Shown: in pieces, positions 1 through 8,921 of the stretch
Layout: each line of letters opens with the position of its first letter
Position numbering within the stretch: position 1 is the stretch's first letter
Source of the DNA: Oscillospiraceae bacterium
Lineage (GTDB): Bacteria > Bacillota > Clostridia > Oscillospirales > Ruminococcaceae
DNA: 64,000 nucleotides
Assembly: GCA_017847835.1 (NCBI GenBank)
Contig: JAGASH010000002.1
Span: 62,001 to 126,000 of the forward strand
Direction of reading: 5' to 3'
Position numbers and translations under genes: made by a program
Notes under the pieces: model-generated
Database searches by the model: none
Seen by the model: only the letters and a program-made list of their open reading frames with translations
Told to the model about the DNA's origin: nothing

Positions 1-439
1 CGGTGAGGTCGACAAGGCTGTTTGCAATGCTCGGCATAACCGCAACCGCAATTCCCGCAAGCAGCGCGAAAAGAATCAAATAGGTGAGCGTCAGCGAAAG
101 CACACGACAGAGAGTTTTTCTGAAACGTGCGCGTTTTTTCTCGCGCTCTCTTTGCTTTTCTGGAGAGAGCTTTTCGGACAGGAGTTTTTCGGGAGGAGTG
201 ATTTTGAGTTTCCCGAAGAGCTTGTTTTCAAGGAGCATCATCAGCGGGTTCAGAATATACGCGATAATAACGCCGCAGATTACGGGAGCGGCAACCGCGC
301 CAACCCAGGAGAACCCGTTTGAAATTGAGTCAAATTTAAATACAAAAACCACGAACAGCACAGCCACAGCAAGAACAATCAGGCTGTAAATCGCTATCGT
401 GGTATATTTTTTGTTCCAGTTTATCTTCAAATGCTTCAC
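1..439 (-). CDS. AI-2E family transporter, N-terminal part (3' end outside window)
   Basis: Reading the minus strand from a GTG at 439 gives MKHLKINWNKKYTTIAIYSL, then two hydrophobic segments, a charged Lys/Glu/Arg-rich stretch and a third hydrophobic segment, still open at the window edge. This N-terminal arrangement fits the AI-2E/PerM/YtqB-like permease family (multi-pass inner membrane proteins; most members have no proven substrate). No ATG precedes the first membrane segment. The GTG is chosen because it lies just downstream of a good minus-strand promoter at 463-491 and a GGCG/AAGG-like site. The gene is divergent from the germination operon. The family call is from partial sequence only. 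Confidence 0.7.
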   Translation of the reverse strand, partial: MKHLKINWNKKYTTIAIYSLIVLAVAVLFVVFVFKFDSISNGFSWVGAVAAPVICGVIIAYILNPLMMLLENKLFGKLKITPPEKLLSEKLSPEKQREREKKRARFRKTLCRVLSLTLTYLILFALLAGIAVAVMPSIANSLVDLT

Positions 440-462
440 CGCCTTACAATTTACTATAATAC

Positions 463-491
463 AGTTTACCATATTTTTGCGCGGTTGTCAA
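463..491 (-). promoter_or_regulatory. Promoter of the AI-2E family gene
   Basis: On the minus strand, TTGACA (486-491) and TAAACT (463-468) are separated by 17 nt, about 25 nt upstream of the GTG start. This matches the vegetative sigma-A pattern. Confidence 0.65.
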
Positions 492-590
492 CCGAAAATT
501 CGTGTTTATTGCATAAAACGTGAATAATGCGAGAAAATATTGCTGAAAAAGAACAGTCTGTTTAGAAATGTATTGTATAAGGGAGAACAA

Positions 591-2075
591 ATGGAACAAC
601 AAGCAAAGCCCTCAGAGAACACACCGATAAGCCGTTCTCTGGAAGAAAATCTCGACAATCTGCTGAAATTCACGGACAATTCCTCGGACGTGATTATCAA
701 GAGGGGACTTGTCTGCGGGAATAAAATCGCCGTCATCACCTGCGAGGGAATGACTTCAACAGACACGCTCGCGCAGCTTGTTTACCCGAAGCTGAACCTT
801 GTCGAAAACGACAGGCTGCTGTCGCCCGACGCGCTTATGAACAGCTTTTTTGAGGTGTTTCTTATTGCCGCGGAACAGCTCGACATCAAAACTCTCGGCG
901 ACCTCACGCTGAAATTACAGTCAGGCTTTGCGATAATTCTCGTTGACGGCTGCGCGAGAGCGATTGCAATCGGCGTTCAGGGGTACAAGTCGCGCGGTAT
1001 CGACGAGCCGAGCTCCGAGCTGAACGTTCGCGGCTCGCGGGAAGGCTTTGTCGAGGTTATCAGGACAAATATGGCGCTTATCCGCCGAAGAATAAAGTCA
1101 CCGACGCTGGTTTTCGAGCTCTCGCCGTTCGGTGAACGCAGCAACACGGACATCTGCCTTTGCTACATCTCGGACAAGGTTTCGCCGAAATTACTCGAAA
1201 ACGTGAAGAAGCGCTTGAAATCGATAAAGCTGAACACAATCCTCGAAAGCGGATATGTGCAGCCGTATTTTGAAGGTGAAGGCGGCTGGTTCTTCTCGGA
1301 GTGCGGGACGTGCGAGCGTCCCGATGTTTTCGCGGCAAAGCTGTACGAAGGACGCGTCGGCATACTTGTGGACGGGACGCCGTTTGCGCTGGTTGTGCCG
1401 CATTTGTTCATCGAGAATTTTCAGACGCTCGACGACTACACGCAAAAGCCGTTTTACGCGTTTTTCATAAGAACCGTGCGGCTTGCCGCGTATCTGATAA
1501 CGCTTTTTCTGCCGGGATTTTACGTCGCTGTCGCCTCGTATAACCCCGAAATGCTGCCGTCGTCGCTTATCCTGAACCTTGCCGCAGCCGAGCAGACTGC
1601 GCCGTTTTCACTTATGGTGGAGTGCCTGTTCATTCACTTTATGTACGAAATTCTGCGCGAAGCGGGTATACGCCTGCCGCGTCCTATCGGTCACGCAATC
1701 GGCGTAGTCGGCGGACTTGTAATCGGCGATATCACGGTATCTGCGGGACTTGTCGGTGCGCCTATGGTGCTGATTGTGGCGCTGTCGGGGCTTTGCAGCT
1801 TTGTTGTCCCGAAGATGTACGAAAAGGTTGTCATTCTGCGGTTTGTGTATATCATCGCGGGAGGGGTTTTCGGACTGTACGGGCTGCTTCTTGCGGCGGG
1901 CGCTGTGATAATAAAAATGTGCTCGCTTTCAACCTACGGTGTGCCGTATATGGCGCCTATGTCGCCTTTTTCACCGAAGGCTTGCAGGGATTTGCTGGTG
2001 CGTGCAGATTGGAAGAAGATGTCGAAAACCGACGTGACAATTCAGTCGCTCAACGGCGCGCATATCAAAAGATGA
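591..2075 (+). CDS. Spore germination protein, GerA family A subunit (GerKA-like)
   Basis: A 494-residue protein with a large soluble N-terminal domain (about residues 30-270) followed by a block of hydrophobic helices from about 295 to 440 and a short charged tail. This is the layout of the A subunit of GerA-type germinant receptors in the spore inner membrane, which sense nutrients and start germination. A longer reading frame opens at 540, but the ATG at 591 is preceded by AAGGGAGAAC at proper spacing and is preferred. It heads a run of overlapping genes (46-codon ORF, B subunit, C subunit). The germinant cannot be deduced from sequence. Confidence 0.9.
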   Translation: MEQQAKPSENTPISRSLEENLDNLLKFTDNSSDVIIKRGLVCGNKIAVITCEGMTSTDTLAQLVYPKLNLVENDRLLSPDALMNSFFEVFLIAAEQLDIKTLGDLTLKLQSGFAIILVDGCARAIAIGVQGYKSRGIDEPSSELNVRGSREGFVEVIRTNMALIRRRIKSPTLVFELSPFGERSNTDICLCYISDKVSPKLLENVKKRLKSIKLNTILESGYVQPYFEGEGGWFFSECGTCERPDVFAAKLYEGRVGILVDGTPFALVVPHLFIENFQTLDDYTQKPFYAFFIRTVRLAAYLITLFLPGFYVAVASYNPEMLPSSLILNLAAAEQTAPFSLMVECLFIHFMYEILREAGIRLPRPIGHAIGVVGGLVIGDITVSAGLVGAPMVLIVALSGLCSFVVPKMYEKVVILRFVYIIAGGVFGLYGLLLAAGAVIIKMCSLSTYGVPYMAPMSPFSPKACRDLLVRADWKKMSKTDVTIQSLNGAHIKR

Positions 2076-2087
2076 CGAGGTGAACCT

Positions 2088-2228
2088 ATGGAAAATTTCG
2101 CAGAAACCATAATCCCGAACCGTGCCGCGCTCCCGCAGGAAGCTTATCTGAGCGAGCTTGCGCTGCCGTTTGCGGTGATGACGGAGATACAAATTCACGA
2201 TAAATTTGAAAAGGGTGAGGAGAAATGA
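2088..2228 (+). CDS. Small hypothetical protein inside the germination operon (46 aa)
   Basis: An ATG at 2088 preceded by GACGAGGTGAACCT opens a 46-codon frame (starting MENFAETIIPNRAALPQEAY) whose TGA overlaps the ATG of the next gene as ATGA. The Shine-Dalgarno site and the four-base overlap indicate translation coupled to the B subunit. It has no membrane segment, so it does not resemble the two-helix D subunits of some germinant receptors. I do not recognise the family. It may be a small accessory protein or mainly a coupling device. Confidence 0.6.
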   Translation: MENFAETIIPNRAALPQEAYLSELALPFAVMTEIQIHDKFEKGEEK

Positions 2229-3223
2229 CGCGTAAAAACCCTCAAAATGGCGGTGGTTTATCTTCGAATAGTAAATCTTCCGTTATTACAAAGCAGAACG
2301 AGAAAGGGTGCAGCGTTACGCTGCTTCCGAAAATAAGCGCGGCTCAGCTCTTTTGCATAATGCTTTTGTCGCGGCTCACAATGGACGTTATTGCACCGCC
2401 GCCCGTGCCCGAGTCGCCCGCAGAAGCGCTCTGCGTGATTGCCGTGACGGAGCTTGTAAGGCTTGCGATTGCCTCTCCGCTGATTTATTACTCCTTTCGC
2501 CGCGACAACATTCACCGTTCAATCTACCGAAAAAACCGATTTCTCGGCTGGCTTTCGGGTATTTTCGCGTGTGTTTTGCTTGTGGGAGCGGCAGCGAAAA
2601 CGCTTATGCACGGCACGGATTTCGCGTATAAAAACCGGCTTGTCGGCGGCGGGAATGTGTGGATTGTGTTTGCGGCAGCGGCTGCGTTTGCGGTTTACGC
2701 GGTTTATATGGGAGTGGAAGCGACGGCTCGCGCGGGAGTGCTGTTTTTGATTGTCGCGGCGATTATGACGGCTGCGGTGTTTCTCGCGGACATTCCCTAT
2801 ATGAAAATCTCGCCGATGTGGACGAAAAGCGGGTTCGGGACGTTTTTCAATGACGTTTTCCGGTGCTTTTCAAACGGCGGTGAATATCTCGTTTTTGCGG
2901 CGCTTTTGCCCTGTGTAAACCGCGAAAAATCAAGCTCTGCGGGAAGCTGTGTGTTGTGGTTTGCACTTATTTCGGCGGTGGCTTCGGCGGGAATTTGCGC
3001 GGTGAATTATCTGATTTTGCGGGAGATGTACCCGCTTGCGGAATACCCGTTTATCGCGTCCGCTTCGCTTGCCGATATCGCGCTGTTCAAGCGGCTTGAC
3101 GGGCTGACCGCAGCTGTCTGGGAGCTTTGCGCGGCTTTCAGAACGGGACTTTTGCTGCTGTCGGCGGTTTGCGTGATAACAACGGTTGTTCGGGCGGCGC
3201 GTGAGAAAAAGGAGAAGGTATGA
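2225..3223 (+). CDS. Spore germination protein, GerAB-type permease (B subunit)
   Basis: A 332-residue polytopic protein with roughly nine to ten hydrophobic segments and the GerAB opening pattern ISAAQLFCIMLLSRL after a 35-residue polar tail. B subunits belong to the APC transporter superfamily and form the ligand-binding membrane part of the receptor. Its ATG overlaps the preceding small ORF, and its stop overlaps the start of the C subunit, so the operon is tightly coupled. It is slightly shorter than the usual 360-370 residues. Confidence 0.85.
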   Translation: MTRKNPQNGGGLSSNSKSSVITKQNEKGCSVTLLPKISAAQLFCIMLLSRLTMDVIAPPPVPESPAEALCVIAVTELVRLAIASPLIYYSFRRDNIHRSIYRKNRFLGWLSGIFACVLLVGAAAKTLMHGTDFAYKNRLVGGGNVWIVFAAAAAFAVYAVYMGVEATARAGVLFLIVAAIMTAAVFLADIPYMKISPMWTKSGFGTFFNDVFRCFSNGGEYLVFAALLPCVNREKSSSAGSCVLWFALISAVASAGICAVNYLILREMYPLAEYPFIASASLADIALFKRLDGLTAAVWELCAAFRTGLLLLSAVCVITTVVRAAREKKEKV

Positions 3224-4143
3224 AAAAGCTTTTTGCTGTTGCAGCCGTTTCAGCGCTGATTTTCACGGGCTGTGCCGACGCGACAGACCTCGGAAATCGC
3301 GCGATTATTCAGGCTGCCGCGATTGATTTTGACGACGGATACCGTGTTTCTGCGCTGCTTTTTTCAAGCGGGGGAGCGGGCTCGGACGTAATCGACGCTT
3401 CGCAGGAAAACGTGATTAAGGTTGTCGGCACGGGAAAAACGCTTTCCGAGGCTGTCGATAATCTCTCGCTTGTTGACGGAAAGCGGATTTATATGAGCGA
3501 AACAAAGCTGCTGGTGCTGGGTGACGGCTTTTCCGAGGAGAGCGTGACAGACGCGCTGAACACGCTTTACTATGATTTGCGGTGCAGTCTGAATATGCCC
3601 GTGTGCTGCGCGGAAAACGCGGAGTTCCTCACGGATTTGCAGTTCACCGAGGGGATAACGTCCGCAGAAAAGCCGCTTTCGATGATTGAAAACGCGCACG
3701 AGCTCGGCGTTTCCCCGAAAACCACGCTGCTGGATATTTTCGCGGATTTGTCCTCTGAGCGCACATCGCTGATACCGATGTTCAAGAAAACCGAAAACGG
3801 CCGCGGAATGACTTCTTCCGAGAACGGAGAAACTGCGGTTTTGTCGGGCTGTCGGGTGCTGGAAAACGGAAAACTCACGGGTACTTTTGACCAAAGGCAA
3901 ACCGTGAGCCTGCTTCTCAAAAGCAAAAAAACCGACCACATCGCGCTGAATTATGTCTTCAGAGGCGAGGAAAAAACCTGCGAGGCATACGCGATTAAAG
4001 TTCTTGACGAGGCAGACCGTTTCGGGCACTCGTGGAGCGTTCACGCAAAATTCCGCGGAAGAACGGGCGGCAAAATCCCCGACGACGAGCAGGAAGCTGC
4101 TTTGGAGGCACTTTTGAAAGCGGTTCGCGGGGTTGATTATTGA
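3220..4143 (+). CDS. Ger(x)C family spore germination lipoprotein (C subunit)
   Basis: A 307-residue protein with a lipoprotein signal (MKKLFAVAAVSALIFTGC) and the GerAC N-terminal pattern DLGNRAIIQAAAIDFDDGY. C subunits are membrane-anchored proteins needed for the function of GerA-type receptors. The start overlaps the B gene stop by four bases. At 307 residues it is shorter than many family members (about 370-400), so the C-terminal domain may be reduced. It is the last gene of the operon; a new promoter follows at 4157. Confidence 0.85.
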   Translation: MKKLFAVAAVSALIFTGCADATDLGNRAIIQAAAIDFDDGYRVSALLFSSGGAGSDVIDASQENVIKVVGTGKTLSEAVDNLSLVDGKRIYMSETKLLVLGDGFSEESVTDALNTLYYDLRCSLNMPVCCAENAEFLTDLQFTEGITSAEKPLSMIENAHELGVSPKTTLLDIFADLSSERTSLIPMFKKTENGRGMTSSENGETAVLSGCRVLENGKLTGTFDQRQTVSLLLKSKKTDHIALNYVFRGEEKTCEAYAIKVLDEADRFGHSWSVHAKFRGRTGGKIPDDEQEAALEALLKAVRGVDY

Positions 4144-4156
4144 GCAAAAAATCCAC

Positions 4157-4185
4157 TTGCAGATATGCGAAAACTATGCTATAAT
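4157..4185 (+). promoter_or_regulatory. Promoter of the aldo/keto reductase gene
   Basis: TTGCAG (4157-4162), 17 nt, TATAAT (4180-4185), followed by AAAAGGAG and the ATG at 4218. The -35 hexamer is preceded by CCAC, a context shared with several other promoters in this window. Confidence 0.7.
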
Positions 4186-4217
4186 TAAGTTATAGTTCTG
4201 TAAAAGGAGTGGACAAA

Positions 4218-5069
4218 ATGAATACAATAAACGATTGCTATACGCTGAAAAACGGTGTGAAAATCCCTTGTATCGGTTTCGGAACGTGGCAGACGCCGAA
4301 CGGTGACGAGGGTGTGAATTCCGTGCTTTGCGCGCTCGAAGCGGGCTACACTCACATCGACACCGCAGAGGGCTATGATAACGAAGAAAGCGTCGGTCTT
4401 GCCGTGAAAAAGAGCGGCATCCCGCGCGAAAAGCTGTTTATCACGTCAAAGCTGTGGAACGATTTGCACGGCTATGAAAACACGCTCGCGGCTTTTGAGC
4501 AGACGCTGAAAAAACTCGACACGGACTATCTCGACCTGTTTCTTATACACTGGCCGAACCCGCTGAAATTCCGCGATTGCTGGCAGGAAGCGAACGCGGG
4601 AACCTGGAAAGCGTTCGAGGAGCTGTATGAAGCGAAGAAAATCCGTGCAATCGGGCTCAGCAATTTCCGTCAGCACCACATCGAGGAGCTGATGAAAACC
4701 GCGAAAATCCCGCCTATGGTAAATCAAATCAGACTTTGCCCGGGCGACACGCAGGACGAGCTTGTCGCGTATTGCCGTGAGAGGGGAATTTTGCTTGAAG
4801 CGTACAGTCCGCTTGGTACGGGAAAGATTTTCGCTGTGCCCGAAATGCAGAAGCTTGCAGAAAAATACAATCGTTCGGTAGCGCAGATTTGCATACGCTG
4901 GAGTTTGCAGCGCGGTTATCTGCCGCTTCCGAAGTCGGTTACTCCCGAGCGTATCCGCGAAAACGCGAACGTGTTCGATTTCGAGCTGTCGGCGGAAGAT
5001 GTTGAGCTTATCGCGGGACTTACGGGCTGCGCGGGACTTGAACGCGACCCCGATACCGCGCCGTTCTGA
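4218..5069 (+). CDS. Aldo/keto reductase
   Basis: A 283-residue NAD(P)H-dependent oxidoreductase of the aldo/keto reductase superfamily. The catalytic tetrad is visible: Asp and Tyr in HIDTAEGYDNE, Lys in FITSKLW, and His in LFLIHWP. The C-terminal cofactor region LPKSVTPERIREN is the usual KS-TPxR(I)xEN signature. A GTG lies in frame at 4209, but it overlaps the AAAGGAG site; the ATG at 4218 is correctly spaced. The physiological substrate (aldehyde, ketone or sugar) cannot be told. It may be cotranscribed with the DUF5131 gene 21 bp downstream. Confidence 0.9.
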   Translation: MNTINDCYTLKNGVKIPCIGFGTWQTPNGDEGVNSVLCALEAGYTHIDTAEGYDNEESVGLAVKKSGIPREKLFITSKLWNDLHGYENTLAAFEQTLKKLDTDYLDLFLIHWPNPLKFRDCWQEANAGTWKAFEELYEAKKIRAIGLSNFRQHHIEELMKTAKIPPMVNQIRLCPGDTQDELVAYCRERGILLEAYSPLGTGKIFAVPEMQKLAEKYNRSVAQICIRWSLQRGYLPLPKSVTPERIRENANVFDFELSAEDVELIAGLTGCAGLERDPDTAPF

Positions 5070-5090
5070 TAAAGGATTGAGGGAAGCATT

Positions 5091-5804
5091 ATGGCAATGT
5101 GGAACCCGTGGAGAGGGTGCAAAAGGTGCAGCGAGGGCTGTTTGCACTGTTATATCCACAAAGGCGACGCAAAGCGCGGTGTGAACACAAACGAAATCGT
5201 GAAAACCGATGATTTTTACAAGCCTGCCGCAAAGCTGAAAAACGGCAATTTCAAGATGAAATCCGGAATTGTTTATATGTGTTTTTCGACGGATTTTCTG
5301 ATTGAAGAAGCGGACGAATGGAGAAAAGAATGCTGGGAAATGATAAAATCCCGTCCCGACTGCACATTCCTTTTTCTCACAAAGCGGATTGAGCGGTTTC
5401 CCGAATGCGTTCCCGAGGATTGGGGCGACGGCTATGAAAATGTGGTTGTGTGCTGTACTGTCGAAAACCAGAAAAACGCGGACAAAAAGCTGTCAATTTT
5501 TCACGAGCTGCCGATAAAACACCGCTGCATAACGGCTCAGCCGCTTATCGAACGCATTAATATCGAGAAATATCTCGACAATGTCGAGCTGGTCGTTGTG
5601 GGCGGAGAAAGCGACAAAGAAGCGCGTCCTCTTGATTACGATTGGGTTCTGGATATCCGTGAGCAGTGCATTCGGAAAAACGTTGAGTTTGAGTTCAGAC
5701 AGTGCGGAACGCATTTCGTCAAGGACGGAAAGCAATATAAAATTCAGACAAGAGATTTGTGCAGTCAGGCGAGAAAAGCGGGCATAAATTTCAAGCCTAC
5801 ATAA
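5091..5804 (+). CDS. DUF5131 family protein (phage Gp37/Gp68-like)
   Basis: A 237-residue protein starting WNPWRGCKRCSEGCLHCYIH, the cysteine-rich opening of the DUF5131/Gp37-Gp68 family, followed by FLFLTKRIERFP and VVVGGESD motifs of the same family. The CxxxxxxCxxCY spacing suggests a radical-SAM-like iron-sulfur protein; the function is not established in what I know. It follows the aldo/keto reductase by 21 bp with GAGGGAAG as ribosome site and ends at a bidirectional terminator shared with tyrS. The family is known from both phage and chromosomes, so a phage origin is not implied. Confidence 0.8.
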   Translation: MAMWNPWRGCKRCSEGCLHCYIHKGDAKRGVNTNEIVKTDDFYKPAAKLKNGNFKMKSGIVYMCFSTDFLIEEADEWRKECWEMIKSRPDCTFLFLTKRIERFPECVPEDWGDGYENVVVCCTVENQKNADKKLSIFHELPIKHRCITAQPLIERINIEKYLDNVELVVVGGESDKEARPLDYDWVLDIREQCIRKNVEFEFRQCGTHFVKDGKQYKIQTRDLCSQARKAGINFKPT

Positions 5805-5805
5805 A

Positions 5806-5842
5806 AAATAAGCGGCGCTCTTATTTGAACGCCGCCTTATTT
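5806..5842. terminator. Bidirectional terminator between DUF5131 and tyrS
   Basis: AAATAAG-CGGCG pairs with CGCCG-C-CTTATTT (one bulged C), with A/T runs on both sides. It serves the plus-strand gene on the left and tyrS on the right. Confidence 0.75.
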
Positions 5843-5845
5843 GTT

Positions 5846-7051
5846 TTACGCTTTCTTGATTTTCAGGAACACCTTTTTGCCCTTGCGGAGGATTATCTCG
5901 TTCGTCAAATCGATAACCGCGTTCGCGTCCTCAACCGTTTTGTCGTCAACCGAAATTCCCTTTCCCGCAACAAGATTTCTCGCCTCGCGCTTTGACGGAG
6001 CAAGCTTTGTCGCTACCAGCAGGTCGAGAATACCGATTTTTCCGTCAGCCGCCTCAACCGTTGCTGTCGGCATATTGTCGGTATTTCCCGCGCCGCCGAA
6101 GAGAGATTTCGCGCCGTCGAGAGCCTTTTTCGCTTCTTCCTCGCCGTGAACCAGCTTTGTGAGCTCAAATGCGAGAATTTCCTTTGCCTTGTTGAGCTGC
6201 GAGCCTTCCCACTTTTCCATTTCGAGGATTTCTTCAAGCGGCAGGAATGTCAGCATTTTGAGGCACTTGATAACGTCCGCGTCCGCAACGTTTCTCCAGT
6301 ACTGGAAGAAGTCATACGGAGAGGTTTTCTCAGCGTCAAGCCAGACAGCGCCCTTTTCGGTTTTGCCCATTTTCTTGCCTTCGCTGTTGAGCAAAAGGGT
6401 AATCGTCATCGCGTGCGCGTCCTTACCGAGTTTTTTGCGGATAAGCTCAGTACCGCCGAGCATATTCGCCCACTGGTCGTCACCGCCGAACTGCATATTA
6501 CAGCCGTATTTCTGATAAAGCATATAGAAATCGTAGCTCTGCATTATCATATAGTTGAACTCAAGGAAGGTAAGTCCGCGCTCCATTCTCTGCTTGTAGC
6601 ACTCAAACGTGAGCATTTTGTTTACCGAGAAGCACGCGCCGACTTCGCGAAGAACATCGATATAATTGAGGTTCATCAGCCAGTCTGCGTTGTTGACCAT
6701 AATTGCCTTATCGTCGGAAAAGTCGATAAAGCGGCTCATCTGCTTCTTGAAGCACTCGATGTTGTGCTCGATATCCTCTTTCGTGAGCATTTTACGCATA
6801 TCGGATTTACCGGACGGGTCGCCTATCATTCCCGTGCCGCCGCCCAAGAGCGCAATCGGCTTGTTGCCCGCCATTTGCAGACGCTTCATCAGGCACAGCG
6901 CCATAAAATGTCCGACGTGAAGCGAGTCTGCCGTGGGGTCAAAGCCGATGTAAAACGTAGCTTTTCCTGCGTTTATCATCTTTCTGATTTCGTCTTCATC
7001 GGTAACCTGCGCGATAAGACCGCGCGCAATAAGTTCGTCATAAAGTTCCAT
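5846..7051 (-). CDS. tyrS: Tyrosyl-tRNA synthetase
   Basis: A 401-residue class I aminoacyl-tRNA synthetase that charges tRNA-Tyr. Visible are the HIGH-type motif in [12 protein letters not shown], the tyrosine-binding region, the KMSKS-type motif [10 protein letters not shown], and a C-terminal S4 RNA-binding domain (from about residue 335, [14 protein letters not shown]). The ATG at 7051 overlaps the last 14 bases of the upstream membrane-protein gene, so the two are cotranscribed and probably coupled. Transcription is controlled by the T-box leader at 7503-7752. Length is normal for TyrS. Confidence 0.97.
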   Translation of the reverse strand: MELYDELIARGLIAQVTDEDEIRKMINAGKATFYIGFDPTADSLHVGHFMALCLMKRLQMAGNKPIALLGGGTGMIGDPSGKSDMRKMLTKEDIEHNIECFKKQMSRFIDFSDDKAIMVNNADWLMNLNYIDVLREVGACFSVNKMLTFECYKQRMERGLTFLEFNYMIMQSYDFYMLYQKYGCNMQFGGDDQWANMLGGTELIRKKLGKDAHAMTITLLLNSEGKKMGKTEKGAVWLDAEKTSPYDFFQYWRNVADADVIKCLKMLTFLPLEEILEMEKWEGSQLNKAKEILAFELTKLVHGEEEAKKALDGAKSLFGGAGNTDNMPTATVEAADGKIGILDLLVATKLAPSKREARNLVAGKGISVDDKTVEDANAVIDLTNEIILRKGKKVFLKIKKA

Positions 7052-7487
7052 TTTGTTTCTCCTTATTAAGTTTTATTTTTTCTCTCACGCACAAAACAAT
7101 CTGTACGACTGCGTTTATAGCGGCAGAGGGAATTGTGAAAAAAAGTATCCCAAAGGCAAGATTTCTCCCGAGATTTGGGAGATTTCCAAGACCGGTATTA
7201 TCGGGCTTGTGAGGGTTGTTGATATCGGTGGTAATGAACAGCGCGGCAATCACCGCAAGCGTTCCCGCGACATAGCACATAGTGAGAACAAACGGCGACA
7301 TTTTCATCTTCTTTTGGGCGATATCGCGCGCCTTATTGCCGAGCACAACTCCGATAACAGAGGTGAAAGAAGCCACGGCAAGCAATCCGCCATATCCCGC
7401 GAAAATTCCCAGATATTCCGCATAGTAAAACACCGTTTGAATTATCGCGCCCGCGAGGAAAAACCCGCCGATTTTCAGGGCTTTCAT
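7038..7487 (-). CDS. Unknown four-helix membrane protein under T-box control
   Basis: A 149-residue protein with four hydrophobic segments (about residues 5-25, 30-52, 65-87 and 105-132) and a basic tail. A ribosome site (AAAGGAGAAGG) precedes the ATG. It sits between the tyrosine T-box leader and tyrS and overlaps the tyrS start, so it is expressed when tRNA-Tyr is uncharged. I do not recognise a family. The position could hint at a transport or membrane role linked to tyrosine or aromatic supply, but this is inference only. Confidence 0.75.
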   Translation of the reverse strand: MKALKIGGFFLAGAIIQTVFYYAEYLGIFAGYGGLLAVASFTSVIGVVLGNKARDIAQKKMKMSPFVLTMCYVAGTLAVIAALFITTDINNPHKPDNTGLGNLPNLGRNLAFGILFFTIPSAAINAVVQIVLCVREKIKLNKEKQNGTL

Positions 7488-7502
7488 AGCCTTCTCCTTT
7501 CA

Positions 7503-7752
7503 GCAAAAATCGCCCTCCTGCCAAACGCAAGAGGGCGAAAAACCGCTGTACCACCTCAATTTACGGGAATCCCCGCCTTTGAACAGCTTTAACGGGCTTA
7601 CCCGTGCGGAACTACTCGCAAACGCTTTTGCACCGCCGCTCCGAGAGGTAATTCATCTTCGGCACCTGCTGTTTCACACCCGCCAACAGCTCTCTGAAAA
7701 GGATTTTCCGAAAACTACTTTGTTCCCGTCAACGCTTTGATATATTGAGATA
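7503..7752 (-). promoter_or_regulatory. T-box leader (tRNA-Tyr responsive)
   Basis: The minus strand carries the T-box core AGGTGGTACAGCGG (7543-7556). It is followed by a terminator stem CGCCCTC/GAGGGCG (7511-7537) with a U run, and preceded by a long Stem I region. In the specifier position, GAUGAAUUACCUC contains UAC (7648-7650), a Tyr codon, which agrees with downstream tyrS. Uncharged tRNA-Tyr should stabilise the antiterminator and allow transcription of the membrane-protein gene and tyrS. This T-box explains the roughly 300-base stretch without a gene. Confidence 0.93.
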
Positions 7753-7757
7753 TCAGC

Positions 7758-7786
7758 ATTATAACACATAAATCGGCTTTTGTCAA
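7758..7786 (-). promoter_or_regulatory. Promoter of the T-box / tyrS transcript
   Basis: TTGACA (7781-7786), 17 nt, TATAAT (7758-7763) on the minus strand, a perfect consensus. It lies just downstream of the DAHP synthase stop codon. Confidence 0.85.
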
Positions 7787-7793
7787 GGGCTTT

Positions 7794-8825
7794 TTACAGC
7801 GCGTCGGCGATTTCGAGAATGAGCTTCTCGCTCTTTTCCCAGCCGAGGCACGGGTCTGTGATAGACTTTCCGTAAACGCCTTCTTCGATTTTCTGCGCGC
7901 CGTCCTCAATATAGCTCTCAATCATCAAGCCCTTTACCGTCTTTCCTACGCTGTCGGGCGAGTGACGCATAGAGTGCAGAACCTCTTTCGCAATTCTCAC
8001 CTGTTCGAGATAGAGTTTGCCGGAATTTGAGTGGTTCGTGTCAACTATGATTGCAGGATTTTGCAGTCCCTTTTCCTGATACATATCGCAGCAAAGCTTC
8101 AAATCCTCGAAATGATAGTTCGGGATAGTCTGACCGTGCTTGTTCTGAGCGCCGCGGAGAATTGCGTGAGCGAGCGGGTTTCCGTCCGAAACGACTTCCC
8201 AGCCGCGGTAAATAAACGTGTGCTTTGCCTGTGCCGCCTGAATTGAGTTGAACATAACCGAAAGCGTGCCGCTGGTGGGATTTTTCATACCTACGGGGCA
8301 CTCCATACCCGAAGCGACAAGGCGATGCTGCTGGTCCTCAACGGAGCGCGCGCCGATTGCCACATAAGACAGCAAATCCGAGAGGTAACGATAATTCTCG
8401 GTGTAGAGCATTTCGTCTGCGCAGGTGAGGTGAGTTTCCTTGATTGCGCGAGCGTGCAGCTCACGGATTTTGATGATACCTTCGAGCATATCCTCGGGCT
8501 TTGCGGGGTCGGGCTGGTGGAGCATTCCCTTGTAGCCCATACCGTTTGTGCGCGGTTTTCCCGTGTAAATTCTCGGGATAATCACGAGCTTGTCCTTGAC
8601 CTGCTCGTTTACGCGGGCAAGTCTTCCGATGTAATCCATAACTGAGTCCTCGTTGTCCGCAGAGCACGGACCGATAATGAGGATAAACTTGTCCGATTTG
8701 CCCGAAAGCACGTCCGCGATTTCCTTGTCGCGGGCAGCCTTGATAGCTTTGATTTCATCGGACAGCGGGTACATTTCCTTTATTTCCTTAGGAATGGGAA
8801 GCTTCCTGTTGAACGTCATTGACAT
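7794..8825 (-). CDS. aroF: 3-deoxy-7-phosphoheptulonate synthase (class I DAHP synthase)
   Basis: A 343-residue protein that condenses phosphoenolpyruvate and erythrose-4-phosphate in the first step of the shikimate pathway. The class I AroF/G/H signatures are present: IIGPCSADNED, PRIYTGKPRTNGMGYKG, GARSVEDQQHR and VDTNHSNSGK. Two ATGs (8825 and 8819) are close to AAAGGAG; the first is used. It has its own consensus promoter at 8893-8921. The E. coli isozyme type (AroF, AroG or AroH, sensitive to Tyr, Phe or Trp) is not resolvable, so the symbol is generic. aroE and aroK occur at 47-48 kb. Confidence 0.92.
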   Translation of the reverse strand: MSMTFNRKLPIPKEIKEMYPLSDEIKAIKAARDKEIADVLSGKSDKFILIIGPCSADNEDSVMDYIGRLARVNEQVKDKLVIIPRIYTGKPRTNGMGYKGMLHQPDPAKPEDMLEGIIKIRELHARAIKETHLTCADEMLYTENYRYLSDLLSYVAIGARSVEDQQHRLVASGMECPVGMKNPTSGTLSVMFNSIQAAQAKHTFIYRGWEVVSDGNPLAHAILRGAQNKHGQTIPNYHFEDLKLCCDMYQEKGLQNPAIIVDTNHSNSGKLYLEQVRIAKEVLHSMRHSPDSVGKTVKGLMIESYIEDGAQKIEEGVYGKSITDPCLGWEKSEKLILEIADAL

Positions 8826-8892
8826 AATTTTTTCTCCTTTTGACAGCCTTTGCTGTCACATAAAATTAACGCATTTTTCAGCGCTTTATTCT

Positions 8893-8921
8893 ATTATAAC
8901 ATAAAAGCATTAAATTGTCAA
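8893..8921 (-). promoter_or_regulatory. Promoter of DAHP synthase gene
   Basis: TTGACA (8916-8921), 17 nt, TATAAT (8893-8898) on the minus strand. The -35 box overlaps the last codons of ruvX. Confidence 0.8.
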
